Origin: Chelydra serpentina
Lineage: Eukaryota; Chordata; Testudines; Chelydridae
Assembly: GCA_037349315.1 (NCBI GenBank)
Contig: JBAIAC010000023.1
Span: 40,411,501-40,475,500, forward strand
Direction: 5' to 3'
DNA length: 64,000 bases
Shown here: positions 1 through 11,856 of the stretch, piece after piece
How the letters are laid out: every line of letters begins with the position of its first letter
Position numbering within the stretch: position 1 is the first letter of the stretch
The notes under the pieces: model-generated
Told to the model about the DNA's origin: nothing
What the model saw: the letters and a program-made list of their open reading frames with translations, nothing else
The model's database searches: none
Position numbers and translations under genes: made by a program

Positions 1-878
1 CAGGCTCAGATCCCTGGTGCCAGTAGCCCAGGGCTGCTGATGGCCTTAGCTCTCCTGCATTAGCTGAAACTCCTGTGGCTCAGATCAGTAGCGTCTGGCA
101 GGCATCGGGAGTGAGGGCTTTGTGATGAAACCGAAGTGCTGAAGCCCCCCACCCCTAAAGAATAGAGACCCAAAACATACACTTTAGCCACCACTGTAGA
201 ACAGCCATTTCTGGGGTGAAGCACGACAGCTGTTTAATAGCTCACAGTAACACTACACAACAGTTTCGGGCAAGAAGTAAAGAAGAGTATTCTAGCCAAT
301 TGAATTTGCAGGAGGAATTTAGGAAAGCAGAATACAATCATTAGCATTGAAATTTGGCCGTGACCTTGTTAACATCACAATCCTTATGAACGTGTTATGG
401 GAACTTTGATGGCTATGGATGGGCCAGAGACTTGGGTTTATGTCCCATCTGCCAGACTTCACAACATACGGCTCATTGTGCGGCCCACGGGGGGGGGGGG
501 GGTACAGCAAAAACAAAATTATTTATTTTTTTTGCTCAACAACTTTGGCGGCAGGAGAGGAGTTTCAGCCCTCGGCTGTTTCCTTTGGAGTAATATGGCC
601 CTCACCGGTTTACGAGTTGTGCAGGCCTGCTCCACAGCATCACAGTGTCCCCCAGCACCATTCTGGAGTGAGCTAGTGGAGAGCACTCCCTTCTGAGTTC
701 TCAGCAGTACTTCCTGCAGCACTGGGTGTTCCTTGGATTTCCACTGCTGGTTAAAATTTACAACTAGAGCAATAATTAGAAAGATCATTTATTTGTTGCC
801 ATCTGTCTTTGTTAACCCTTTCAGGATTGCAGCCCAATGCTCCATTGTACAGCCTTGGGCAAGTTGCTTGACCTTTTA
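1..878. other. Intergenic sequence, no gene seen
   Basis: No coding exon with splice signals and no recognisable protein. There is a G homopolymer near 490-502. The short text near 815-870 resembles the internal part of a tRNA-derived SINE (a CTTGGGCAAGTTGCTTGACC-like stretch). The open frames here are short and without family resemblance. Confidence 0.5.
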
Positions 879-1114
879 GGGTCTGTCTACACTGTAATTA
901 AAAAGCTACGGCTGGCCCATGTCAGATGACTCCGGTTTGCAGGGCTAAGGCACTGTTTAATTGTGGTGTAGACATTCGGGCTCGGGCTGCAGCCCAAGCT
1001 TTGGGACCCTCCCACCTCGCAGAGTCCTAGACAACCCCTTAGCATGAGCCCTGTGAGCCCCAGTCAGCTGGCATGGGCCAGCCGTAGGTTTTTAATTGCA
1101 GCGTAAACATACTC
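879..1114. mobile_element. Harbinger-type MITE (236 bp)
   Basis: Non-autonomous DNA transposon. The left end GGGTCTGTCTACACTG and the reverse complement of the right end (GAGTATGTTTACGCTG) form an imperfect inverted repeat that continues into a shared AATTAAAAA. It is flanked by TTA on both sides (876-878 and 1115-1117), the 3-bp TWA target duplication expected of PIF/Harbinger elements. A related copy lies at 37035-37259, with the same CCCCAGTCAGCTG internal text. It has no coding capacity. Confidence 0.75.
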
Positions 1115-2984
1115 TTAGTGCTTCAAGTAAGGATGCTGGCAGGTAGAAATAAAGCAGCTAGGAATGACGTAGCTGAGAAATGAACTGCTCTGGAGACATA
1201 AATCACCCCCATCCTGCTAAAAATAGAGGGGAGGCAACACAATGTCAGCATATGAGCATCAGCTTGGAGTGAGGCTGCCTCAGCAAACAAGCTCCAGATG
1301 GAACAAAGGGTCCAGGCTAATATTAGTACCAAGGTTACAGCCTCGGGGAGTGATCTAGAAAGGAAAAGGCAGATTTATTGTGACAGCCTTAGGGCAGAGA
1401 CATTGTCTTCCTTTTTGTGTGTACAGCGCCAAGTATACAGACAGCTGAAGACATCGAGTCTATCACAGCTCCCATCGATATGAGGATTGGGCCCAGACAG
1501 ATCCACAACCAAATCATGGCCCATTTTATTATTTATTTTATTTATCATAGAACTCCAGCCATGGACCAGGACACCATGGTGTTAGACGCTGCACGAAACC
1601 GGAAGAGAGAGACTCTACCTGCCCCAAAGATAATTCCATCCTATTTTCCTCAAATGCAGCCAACACCTGAGTCTCCAGGATGGCACCCTGGAAAACTGGC
1701 AGGGGCAGGAACAAGCCACTTTGGAATTAGGGGAAGTTACACGTGAAAATTTCAAATGGGGAGAATTAATTGTAACGCAAAAATGGCTTGACAAATCCTC
1801 CTCAGACATGGCCAACCAGTTTTCCTGAGGCGTCAGAGTAAATTTGTAGGCCAAGCATATTTTCCCAAACAAAATTATAAGGGCGGTGGGGGGAGGGAGG
1901 GGGGGAGAATGTAAAGAGAGCTTTTTAATGGAAGGTGGCTGCAGCCTTAACTATGGAGCTCCCAAAAGCTCTTCGGCATAGCAAAGGGTTAAACTGTCAC
2001 GGTACATAGTGTCAGCGGCTGCCAGCCAGTTCTGCCCCATGTATTCACTGAGTCACTTCTGCTCTTGGGTTGCCCCCCAGTGGAGGGATAACCTCTGCTC
2101 CCACTCCTTTGTGCTGCTGTGGCAGAGTACAGTGGCCATAAAAGCTTCTGGGAGAGAATCCCCCAGATCAGGGATCTTGTTGCACAGCCGTAGGCTGTTC
2201 CATGCAGGCTCCCTCCCACGCCCTGGCTAAGGGGGGGCGCCACACACAGGCTGGGGGTGTGTCCGAGTGAGAGGGGACGGGGCTGAAGTCCATGCTGCAG
2301 TGGTGATTCTGGGGAGCTCTAGCTTGTGGAGCTGCCATAGGCTGGTGTAACTCAGAGCTGCTCCCTGGACTACACACCACGGGCTGTTTCGGTCCCCAGC
2401 CATCCCAGACTCCATCTTTGTACCCCACCCCTGGGTTGCAGTTGTGTGTGTTGTGCTTCACCCCATGGTTTCACTTCCTTTCGCCCCACAAACTCCTAAG
2501 AGCCACACAAAGGTGGGCTGGGATCTATCCACCTTATGCATCAGTTACAGACCTGGACTTCCCATGAAGCTGCCAGGATCCTGGTGGCTGGAGCTGAGGA
2601 GCATGAATCTAGCTGGATTGTCCGGTCCCAGGCTGAACCTGCCATCCTGCGCCTTAGAGAAGTGCCACTCTCCTGCCTGGAAATGGAGGAGTAACATACC
2701 CTGGGGAATAGTTGCCGCTGCAGAGGGGTCAGGGACCAGTATGAAATGGACTCCCCTAAGCGGGACTAGCGAAGCACAACGTTCCCTGACCAGGACAGCC
2801 GGTCTGCTTGCCGCGAGCCGGCGGAGTTTAGCTGTGCGACTCCCAATAAGGTCGGTGGGGAATCACATAGTTTAAAACCCTGCTGGGCACTTTGAAATAG
2901 GGTCAAACTTTTCCGAAAGCCACTGGGTTCCATGTTTGCTGTTAGAAGGCTAGGTGGTTGGGGGTTTCTGAGATGGCTGCTAGG
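1115..2984. other. Intergenic sequence, no gene seen
   Basis: No gene recognised. A short stretch at about 1395-1530 resembles the tail region of the tRNA-SINE family seen elsewhere in the window (TGTACAGCGCCAAG-like text). A G-rich purine stretch lies at 1885-1910. The short open frames do not resemble any protein I know. Confidence 0.45.
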
Positions 2985-3140
2985 CATGGGCGTAGTTTGC
3001 GGGAGCATGGGGGGCATTGCCCCCCAAATTACAAGCCTTGGGGAGGCATGGAATTTGCCCCCCCACGCACGGGCCCATTGGCCTGGCTGGAGGTGTGCCT
3101 CCTCCCCCACCGCAAATATAGAAGTCAAACTACACCTATG
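2985..3140. mobile_element. Possible short hAT-like MITE
   Basis: The 15-bp ends CATGGGCGTAGTTTG (2985-2999) and, in reverse complement, CATAGGTGTAGTTTG (3126-3140) match at 13 of 15 positions, so the 156-bp segment has terminal inverted repeats. The internal sequence is G/C rich. No convincing 8-bp target duplication is seen (CTGCTAGG versus CTGGGTGC), so the class call is tentative. Confidence 0.4.
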
Positions 3141-4419
3141 CTGGGTGCCGATGGTCAATCTGGAGATGAGTCAATCCAGAAGAGCAGCATGTCCAGCACT
3201 AGGCTGATCTCAGTCCATTCGGTCTCGGCCTTCACTTGCTGCTCTGGATGATTCCCGGTGGCTCGCAGACCTCGCAGAGTCCCCTCCCGTGCATCTCCGC
3301 AGGGCTGGCTCCTGCACGGCTGTCTGCTTTGTGCTGTCTCTTACCCCCGTTTCCTGCACAATAAACCGGACGAGGCAGCACCTGTAGCTCTCCAGATCAG
3401 GAACCAGCTGAGTGTAAACTAAGCCCTGCCTGGAATTCAGGGCCTGCAGTGCGGGGAGGGGCAGAGACCACTGCAGAGCCATAGTGACTCCTGGGACAAA
3501 GCTATCCCCCGCCCCTCTCCCCCGCTTAGAAATGGAGTGTTGCTATTAACAAGCCTTCCCTAGATCTTCATGGAACAGTCTCTCCTCCACCAAGCCCTCT
3601 CCCCTTCCTTCCTCAACTCTCCCCCTGGGCTGCTCGCTCTCCTCACCCCTGTTGTCTCCACACGCTGGGTGGCTGAACTTTCTCCTGTACTGTCAGGTCT
3701 GTGGTCCTTTATGACCTCTTCAAGGAAAGGACCTTGGGTTGGATTCTCTGGTCTGCTAAGTCCACTCGCGTAAGCAGCCCAATGTGGATTTAAAGCGGAC
3801 AGAGGTGGCCAGGGGCGACTTCCCCTTGTGCAGGAGAACTCTGCCAGCATAGCCACTTCCTGGACCAGACGCCCCCAGAACCTCTGGCGTAGCAGTGAAA
3901 ATCCTGTTGGGGGCATTCCAGGTGGGCAGCAAGGGTGAGGTGAAGCAGAAATCCGCTATGCTCAATCGTCCACCGGCATAAGGTCCCCGATTCTTCACCT
4001 GCTTAGCTGACAGCGTAATCGCTCCGTTCTCTGCTCACTTAGGCCTTGCTCTACTTGGAGTAGCTTCCTGGCAGCTCTAACGTCCACTGGGACCAAGACA
4101 GGTGGGGTTCAAAAAGCCGCAGCCTGCTTTCTGATAACCTCGGTCTCCATTGTACCAGAGCAGAGCTCGGGCAGCAGAGCGGATCATCTGCCCCGTAAAA
4201 ACCACCACATGCACTTACCGTGGCCTGGCTGTAGGCAGCAGGCTGAAATAAAGTCTCTTTGGGGTCCACGTAATGTTTGCTTAGATACAGCAGGAAGGGG
4301 ATCGATAGCACACTGAGTGTCAGATCCTCAGCTTGGCTATGTCGGCGTGGTTCCACTGCGATAAATGGAGTTGTGTCAATAAACATCAGCTGGAGATCTG
4401 ACCCCAGAAGCGCTGCCTG
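3141..4419. other. Intergenic sequence, no gene seen
   Basis: No conserved coding sequence, splice-bounded exon or clear repeat boundary was found. The open frames of 90-137 codons on both strands lack recognisable motifs. Confidence 0.45.
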
Positions 4420-4680
4420 TTGGGTGCTCTTTATTTGTATGGCAGTAGCACCTAGAGGCCCCACCCAGGCTCAGGGCCCTATAATGCTAGGCAGCGTATG
4501 AACACATCAGGAGGGACAGTATGCCCCCAAGAACTTACATGCTAAACAAGTCAAAGAACAGGTGTGGAAAGAGGCACGCAGAGAAGAGGTGACATGCCCA
4601 AGGTCACACAGACAGTCAATAGCAGAGCCAGGACTAGAACCTAAGACTCTTGACTCCTAGCCCAGCCTCCTCGCTAAGTA
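4420..4680 (-). repeat. tRNA-derived SINE, minus strand
   Basis: Read on the minus strand, it starts with a tRNA-like head containing the AGTCCTGGCTCTGCTATTGA-type text. It passes through the GTGTGACCTTGGGCATGTCA core and ends in a tail carrying CCTCTAGGTGCTACTGCCAT followed by ACAAATAAAG. The same head recurs at 16460-16600 and in the split copy at 11290-13622, and the same tail at 10385-10512. The family is a CORE/MIR-like tRNA SINE. The exact family name is not assigned. Confidence 0.65.
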
Positions 4681-6312
4681 GCCCATACTTACTAGCCACA
4701 AAGACCTCTGAAATCCCCCCACCCCAACTTTACCTTGTACAGAAGGCCAACCCGGAGGCAAAGGCAAAGCTCACAGGTTTGGAGTCCCCCTCTGCCCATT
4801 CTCTATTAATTCAGCTGTTCTTCATCTTCATCCTCTCCCTTCCTTACTGCCCTCCCCTTCTGAGCCCTGGAAATCCTGGGCTAATGGTTTGCCAGCTCCT
4901 GCCAACCCCAGTGCTCTGGCTTTCATCTTGCAGGTGTCAGCTGCCCTGATCTGCCTCCCTCTAGTGCAGGGAAAGTCACGCTGCAGGAGGAAATCACACA
5001 TCCTGCTTGGAGCCAGATGTTCTGTTGAGTCTGGGTGACTGGCAGGAAGAGGTACTCTGCAGATGTGCCCAGGGCTCCAGCCAGGATCTGCCTGCAGACA
5101 ATGGTCTCGATACCAGTGAAAGCAACTTGGTGCAATGGAAAGGGTGATTTTGTTGTTACTCCCTATAGACTTTATTTCACTGCTCTGCTGATTCTTCACC
5201 TGCTTAACTGAGAGTTTATTGCTGAAGCATCATTTACTGAGACCATGTCTCCACTCAGAATGCCAGCCCTGCCTCAGCAATCAACGTAGCTGCTCCTGTG
5301 TGCTGACCCACACAAGGGCAAGTGTGGGCAAGGGCAAGCCAAAGTTTGCACTAATTCAGCTGCTGGGGTTTACCCTGACTACACAGTCATGGGGAGAATT
5401 CCACCCCAAGGCATCTCGGCAGCTCTCACTTCCCTCTTCCATTGACCCACGTGCTGATCCTCTCCACTACTCGGCTCACATGGATTCAGCTACCCATCAA
5501 CTTGCCTCTCTGCCCCCTGACCTATGTCTCCAGACCTGCATCTCACCACAGAGCTAGCTGCCCCTGCAGCATTCCCAGCACCCAGGAAAAGGGAACCCAG
5601 AGTGCTGTGAAGGCCCCCCCCCAGCGCCCCCTCAGGCTGTGTCTGGTCTTCACAGCCTATGCACTTGGCTCTGCACTGAACCTTGGCAAACCAGGCTTCA
5701 GCCTGAGAGCCGATTTGTTTGCTTTGTTAGAACAATGCTGAATTAGCTGAAAGCCTCTGTCTGTCTCCGGCCCCTGAGAATTACAGATCCTGGATGTGTC
5801 TCCCAGTCCAGCGAAGCGCGAGGGGGAAAGGAGGGGGCAAACGTCCCACTATAACACCATCTCAGCCTCCTTTGTCCTAACTGGACAGGCTCGGGGAGCG
5901 TGGGCGGTGAGTATCATAGGCCAGGGCAAGCTAAGGCCGTGGCCCCACCCATGCTGTGTCCCGAGGCCCCGCCCTCCCTCTCTACGTGAAGCCGGTGCTG
6001 CTGGTGTGGGGGGAGTTGGACCAGTGGCTCAGCCCGGCTTTGGAGCCAGCCCGGCACTCAGGGGGATTGGCCGGGGCTCCTCTGGCCACAGTGGGGGCCC
6101 TTGGGGCTCATGTCTGGGAGAGATTGTGCCAGCAGGGATTCCCAGAGGGGGGAAAAGGCCTCACTGGAGTGCTTGGAAGATCACGCTCTAAGTAGGTGTG
6201 AAGAAAGCACTGGGGACGTTTGGATTTCAGTAATTCACAATGGCCAAGGGGGAGTGAGGGAGGGAGATCTAAGGTCTGGACAATGGGGAGAGGAGACATC
6301 ATTAGAAGAGCC
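4681..6312. other. Intergenic sequence, no gene seen
   Basis: No gene recognised. Bases 5900-6190 are G+C rich and have long open frames in several phases at once. That is typical of G+C-rich non-coding sequence, and no family motif is visible. Confidence 0.4.
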
Positions 6313-6714
6313 TGAAAAGACACAGGTTTCAGAGTGGTAACTCTGTTAGTATGCAACAGCAAAAAGAATGAGGAGTCCTTGTGGCACCCTAGAGACTAAC
6401 AAATGTATTTGGGCTTAAGCTTTTGTGGGCTAAAACCCACTTCATCAGATGCATGGAGTGGAAAATACAGTAGGAAGATATATATATATACACACACACA
6501 CATAGAACATGAAAAGTTGGGGGTTGCCATACCAACTCTAACAAGACAAATCAATTAAGGTGGGCTATTATCAGCAGAAGAAAAAAATCTTTTGTAGTGA
6601 TAATCAGGATGGCCCATTTCAAACAGTTGACAAGAAGGTGTGAGTAACAGTAGGGGGGAAATTAGCATGGGGAAATAGTTGTAGTTTGTGTAATGACCCA
6701 TCCACTCCCAGTCT

Positions 6715-7520
6715 TTATTCAAGCCTAACTTGATGGTGTCCAGTTTGCAAATTAATACCAGTTCTGCAGTTTCTCGTTGGAGTCTGTTTTTGTTGTTGAA
6801 GAATCGCCACTTTTAGTTCTGTAACTGAGTGTCCAGGAAGACTGAAGTGTTCTCCGACTGGTTTTTGAATGTTATAATTCTTGACGTCTGATTTGTGTCC
6901 ATTTATTCTTTTGCATAGACACTGTCCGATTTGGCCAATGTACATAGCAGAGGGGCATTGCTGGCACATGATGGCATATATCACATTGGTAGATGTGCAG
7001 GTGAACGAGCCCCTGATGGTGTGGCTGATGTGATTAGGTCCTATGATGGTGTCCCTTGAGTAGATATGTGGATAGAGGTGGCAACGGACTTTGTTGCAAG
7101 GATAGGTTCCTGGGTTTGCTGTGTGGTGTGTGGTTGCGGGTGAGTATTTGCTTCAGGTTGGGGGGCTGTCTGTAAGCGAGGACGGGCCTGTCTCCCAAGA
7201 TCTGTGAGAGTGAGGGATCGTCCTTCAGGATAGGTTGTAGATCCTTGATGATGCGCTAGAGAGGTTTTAGTTGGGGGCTGAAGGTGACGGCTAGTGGCGT
7301 TCTGTTACTTTCTTTGTTGGGGCTGTCCTGTAGTAGGTGACTTCTGGGTACTCTTGTGGCTCTATCAATCTGTTTCTTCACTTCAGCAGGTGGGTAGTGT
7401 AGTTTTAAGAATGCTTGATAGAGATCTTGTAGGTGTTTGTCTCTGTCTGCGGGATTGGAGCAAATGCGGTTTTATCTTAGCGCTTGACTGTAGACAATGG
7501 ATTTGGACTGTGTGATGTGG
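6715..7520 (-). pseudogene. Penelope-like polyprotein 3' end with GIY-YIG domain, broken
   Basis: PLEs encode a reverse transcriptase followed by a GIY-YIG endonuclease that nicks the target DNA. The minus-strand open stretch 6984-6715 (89 codons) shows MCQQC, then MYIGQIGQCL, KRINGHKSD and PVGEHF. These correspond to the CxxC pair that PLE endonucleases carry before the YIG motif, the catalytic Tyr and Arg, and the catalytic Glu. After LKVAILQQ the reading frame breaks (frameshift). Upstream on the same strand, up to about 7520, the sequence still resembles the reverse transcriptase/linker region but is interrupted by stops. It is a dead 5'-truncated copy. The right arm (7553-7640) repeats the codons after the frameshift in opposite orientation. 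Confidence 0.75.
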
Positions 7521-7873
7521 TGAAAGCTGGAGGCACGTAGGTAAGTATAAACTTCAAAAACAGACTCCAACGAGAAACTGCAGAACTGGAATTAATTTAC
7601 AAACTGGACACCATCAAGTTAGGCTTGAATAAAGACTGGGAGTGGATGGGTCATTACACAAACTAAAACTATTTCCCCATGCTAATTTTCCCCCCTACTG
7701 TTACTCACACCTTTTCAATTGTTTGAAATGGGCCACCCTGATTATCATTACAAAAGTTTTTTTTCTCCTGCTGATAATAGCCCACCGTAATTGATTTGTC
7801 TTGTTCGAGTTGGTAACCCCCATCTTTTCATGTTCTCTGTATCTATATCTTCCTACTCTATTTTCCACTCCAT

Positions 7874-7913
7874 GCATCTGATGAAGTGGGTTTTAGCCCA
7901 CGAAAGCTTATGC
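7874..7913 (+). ncRNA. Hammerhead ribozyme motif of the PLE
   Basis: All hammerhead parts can be read: stem I strand GCAT (7874-7877), core CTGATGA (7878-7884), stem II GTGGG-loop-CCCAC (7886-7901), core GAAA (7902-7905), then a minimal stem III GCTT, and ATGC (7910-7913), which pairs with the first GCAT. The predicted cut is between 7909 and 7910. Hammerhead ribozymes with very short stem III are known from Penelope-like elements (Cervera and de la Peña). Of the copies in this window only this one keeps the full core. Activity is not shown. Confidence 0.7.
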
Positions 7914-7977
7914 CCAAATACATTTGTTAGTCTCTAAGGTGCCACAAGTACTCCTCGTTCTTTTTGAAAAGACCCAG

Positions 7978-8823
7978 TGTCTGAGATTCCAGAGGTGGGA
8001 GCTGCGGAGGACAGGGTGCGGGCGCCCACAGTCGTTACATCCTGGGAGAGGACAAGGATGTCCATGCTAGATGTGCTACATGCGTTCAGCTGCCACAGGT
8101 CTGCAGAGGGTTAGAGAAACAGGAAGGGCAAGTCTGGGCTGTCTTTCCCATTCAGCGTCACCAGAGCCAGACAAGCGGGGAGCCCGAGGAGTTGTTTGAA
8201 GACAGGCTTGTCTGGGACAATGACAGAATAGTTCCCTTGTTCCCTAGAGCCTGGGAAACAGCGGCAGCTCTTTCCCAGGAGAGCCCGAGGGAGCTAGGCT
8301 GTGCCCCTGCAGCAGAGACCACTCAGTGCAGCTGCTCTCCGGCCCTAGTGCCCCTAGTAATCAGCTTGGGGACTTGCCTCTTACTGCCTTTTGTCCAAAC
8401 CTGACTATCCCCATGGCATATCTTTATCTCACCCGACCGCAGCACTCACCCTTCACCTCTCAGCCACTAGTTGGCACTATTGCTCTGCCTCTGCTGCCCT
8501 GGCTCAAAGGCAGGGCTGTTTCCCTTTCCCTACAGGAGGAAGCGGCCCTACTAGTTTTCTTGTTTGGGGGAGCAGAGGGTCCTCCCTGGCTCTGCCTACC
8601 CTTTAGCCCAAGGAGCGAGGCCCCGGAAATGGATCCCAGGTCTCTGAGCGGTCGGGGATGCTGAGGACGAGGACAATACTTCCCCATTTACTCGGTTCTA
8701 ACAGACGCTGGCACCTGATTTGTCAGTTCAGGACGCAGGCAGGGCTGCTGCTGTCCTTCCTGCTTTTGTCACCTGCGTAAGCTGTCTCTGCGTTTCTGAG
8801 CCCTGCAAAGTCCTGGATGCCGC
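7978..8823. other. Intergenic sequence, no gene seen
   Basis: Overlapping open frames of 70-112 codons exist around 8192-8687 on both strands. None has splice context or a recognisable motif. No repeat boundary was found. Confidence 0.4.
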
Positions 8824-10056
8824 TGTGACGGGTTTGGTCACAGAGACCCCCTTGGGACTGTCACCTGCTGTGCTGAGACTACCTCTGAGCCCATTTTCCC
8901 TGCAAGCTTGGGACTTCAGAACCCTGCCTTGTTGAGCCAGACACACTAGCCTGCTGCAAACACAGACCCAGGTCTGAACCACGTCCCCCAAAGCTGCAGG
9001 CTTTAACTGAAAACCACTTAGCAGGTACTCCTGTCTCCAGTACCCAGAGACCCAGTTCCCAATGGGATCCAAACCCCTAATAAATCAGTTTACTCTGTAT
9101 AAAGCTTATACAGGGTAAACTCATAAACTGTATGACCTCTATAACACTGATAGAGAGAGATGCACAGCTGTTTGCTCCCCCAGGTAGTAATCGCTTACTC
9201 TGGGTTAATTAATAAACAAAAGTGATTTTATTAAGTATAAAAAGTAGGATTTAAGTGGTTTCAAGTAATAACAGACAGAACAAAGTAAGTTACCAAGCAA
9301 AATAAACAAAACACACAAGTCTAAGCCTAATACATTAGGAAACGGATTGCAGATGAAATCTCACCCTTAGAGATGTTCCAATAAGCTTCTTTCACAGACT
9401 GGACTTGGACCCAATCCTTTTCAGACCAACGTTGTAGGTTATGGCCTGGGTCCAGCAATCACTCACACACCCGTAGTTACTGTCCTTTGTTCCAGTTTCT
9501 TTCAGGCATCCCTTTGGGGTGGAGAGACCATCTCTTGAGCCAGCTGAAGACAAAATGGAGAGGCATCCAGTGCCTTTTAGGTTCTCTCTCTGGTGGGCGG
9601 AAACCCCTTTGTTCGTCTGTGCAAAATCACAGCAACAAGATGGGAGTTTGTAGCCACATGTCCATGAATTATTCAGTTTTTTACAGGCCGACGCCATTGT
9701 TCACATGATAGTTTGAACGTTCCCAGGAAAGCTCAGATTGGCGTCTCCCAAAGTCCATTGTTAGTTAAGTGTTTCTTGATTGGGCACTTACTCAGAATAG
9801 TCCTTTCTCAAGAAGCTGACCAAGTGCTTCACTGATGCTACTTAGAATCAAACACGAGATACAAGTACATAGCCAATATTCATAACTTCAAATACAAAAA
9901 TTACACACACATACAGGCAGCCTAATCATAACCAGCACAATACAGCCTCTCCATATACACCTTATTTGACTTCCTTTGTACAAGATTTGGTGCAACTATA
10001 GGACCTTGGTTGCAACAATGATCTATACGGTCACAGTTCATGTCAATAACATCACA
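8824..10056. mobile_element. Solo LTR, 1.23 kb (endogenous retrovirus type)
   Basis: The segment begins TGTGACGGG and ends AACATCACA, the TG...CA ends of a long terminal repeat. It is flanked by GCCGC (8819-8823) and GCTGC (10057-10061), a 5-bp duplication with one mismatch. No gag, pol or env sequence adjoins it, so it is best read as a solo LTR left by recombination. Its last ~190 bp (from CCAATATTCATAACTT to the GATCTATACGGTC region) closely match the end of the other LTR at 13340-13524, so the two belong to related families. Confidence 0.7.
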
Positions 10057-10384
10057 GCTGCCTCCGCTGCAGGGCACCTTGTTCAAAGGAGTGGGCGATT
10101 TGGCACCAATATCAACCCCCCCCTCTCGCGCCCCCAGTAATCCCCAGCGTTGTGCGTGCAGGGCTCAGAGATCTCATTTCAAGGGGCCCAGAACTTAACG
10201 TCAGAGGAAGGCCTGAAATCACATGTTTTTTCAGTTGAGCAAATATTGTTTATTGTTTTGGGACCCATTGAGTTGTACCTGTTATTCACCTGTGTAACCA
10301 CTGACCCTGTCACGGTTAGCCTTGGCCTCTCTGCCACACCCCACCTATTGCTCATCACACTCATTCATGCCTCATTTCAAATGA

Positions 10385-10512
10385 CATTGTTGCCCCATAA
10401 GGCAGGGACTGTGTGTTCCTGTGCGTTTGTGCAGCACCCGGCACACGGGGAGCCTCGTCCTGAACAGGGCCTCTAGGTGCTCCGGTAATACAAGTACAAT
10501 AAATAATAACAA
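10385..10512 (+). repeat. tRNA-SINE 3' tail
   Basis: The text GGCAGGGACTGTGTGTTCC, TGCAGCACCCGGCACA, CCTCTAGGTGCTCCGGTAAT and a terminal AATAAATAATAAC run match the tail of the SINE seen on the minus strand at 4420-4680. The head is not obvious, so this is a truncated copy. Confidence 0.55.
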
Positions 10513-11289
10513 TAAACTTTGATCCTTCAGGCTTGCAAATAGCCATGGCTGGAAACCTACCGAGCCTAAGTCTCCTTGCAGCAGGTATTGCTATCGGCAC
10601 CCGCACCTGTGCACAGTGGATGTAACGACACCCCCATCTGCGGGAGGGCGTGGGGAATTCTGAGTCGGGTGGCATTTGACACCTACTTTGCACGGGTGTC
10701 AGTGATGAGGTGTAAGGAAGGGCAGAGTCTGGCCCCGTAAGCATATTAGGTGACATCCAGAATAGAACTCAGGGTCTGCAGCTGTAAAAATGCAGGGAGC
10801 TGCAGTAGCCTGCTTAGTAAAGAGAACTGCATCCCACACAGGCATGGACTAAATCTCCTCCATCCTGTAGGCAGACGTGGTGCACACACAGAGAGGCCCA
10901 GCTAGGAGGATGGTCTAATTTTGTCACCCATGAAAGGGGCTGCGGGGTTTCTCAAAGCAGAACAGGCTGTGGCTGCAGCAATATAAAGATCACTTGACAG
11001 GCAACAGCCCGGATGGAGAACTGGATTCAAACAGAGGACTTTTAGCTGCTCCCCTAGCTCAGGTGCCCATGCCTAGTCTGTGCAAGGCTGTCTCGGTCCT
11101 TTGTCTACATGAGGAAGCATGAGGTGCTGAGGCCCATACTGCTTGCTGTGTTGGGGGGGGGGGGGGGATGATTTATTTTAACAGGTCCTGCAGAGATTTG
11201 GGACCCCAAGACACATTTTGTATAACAAGACTAGATCCCTTGCCCCTCCCATCCAAGACTTCTCCAAGCATGAATGAATTGGACTTCCC
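10513..11289. other. Intergenic sequence, no gene seen
   Basis: No gene or well-bounded repeat was found. A G homopolymer of about 14 bases lies at 11154-11167. Confidence 0.45.
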
Positions 11290-11856
11290 AACCTCCCTAC
11301 ACAGCAAATCAGCATCAGTATCTTTGCAGATGGGGAAACTGAGTCATAGAGAGGCGCCATGACTTGTGTAACGATGCTGGTTCTGGCGGGACCCAACTGA
11401 GAGTGCCAATTCAGGACAAATTGCTTAAAGCAGGGTAGTTACAGCCCAAGGCTGGGGTTTTTCCACCTCTAAGGCAAACCAAACCAGACAGACAGAGAAG
11501 ACTTTGGTTTTACCCCACTGGCTAACCACAAGTCACACAAGTAATTCCCTTAGACACTCCAGTTTCCCAGCATCACCACCAGTGCCACTCATTATGGGGA
11601 CAAATGGTTATGAAAACCAATGCCCCAGTAAAAGAAAAAAAGGTTCTCCCGATCCCAGAGGACCAAGCCCCAGACTCATGTCAATATACAAATCAGATCT
11701 TACCCACAAATCACGCTGTTGCCAATCCTTTAGAATCTAAAATCTAAAGGTTTATTCATAAAAGGAGAAAGATATAGAGCAGAGCTGGAATTGGTTAAAT
11801 GGAATCAATGGCATACAGCAATGGCAAAGTTCTTGGTTCAGGCTTGAAACAGTGAC

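Larger units (their letters stand above)
6326..7964. mobile_element. Penelope-like retroelement, two inverted arms
   Basis: The left arm (about 6326-7550) reads on the minus strand and the right arm (about 7553-7964) on the plus strand. Both carry the same 3'-terminal sequence. The pair around TTTGTTAGTCTC, GTGGCACC and CACTTCATCAGATGCATGGA is mirrored at 6361-6470 and 7855-7950, and the internal segment ending in GACTGGGAGTGGATGGGTCA is mirrored as well. The 13-bp flanks TGAAAAGACACAG (6313-6325) and TGAAAAGACCCAG (7965-7977) match at 12 of 13 positions and bracket the whole structure, so it looks like one insertion event. The minus-strand arm encodes the end of a GIY-YIG endonuclease domain, and both arms carry a hammerhead-like motif. 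Together these identify a Penelope-like element (PLE). The 5' part of the reverse transcriptase is missing. Confidence 0.85.

Noticed and set aside
5796..6195. Overlapping 131- and 79-codon frames
   Set aside because: G+C-rich sequence with no recognisable family and no splice or promoter support.
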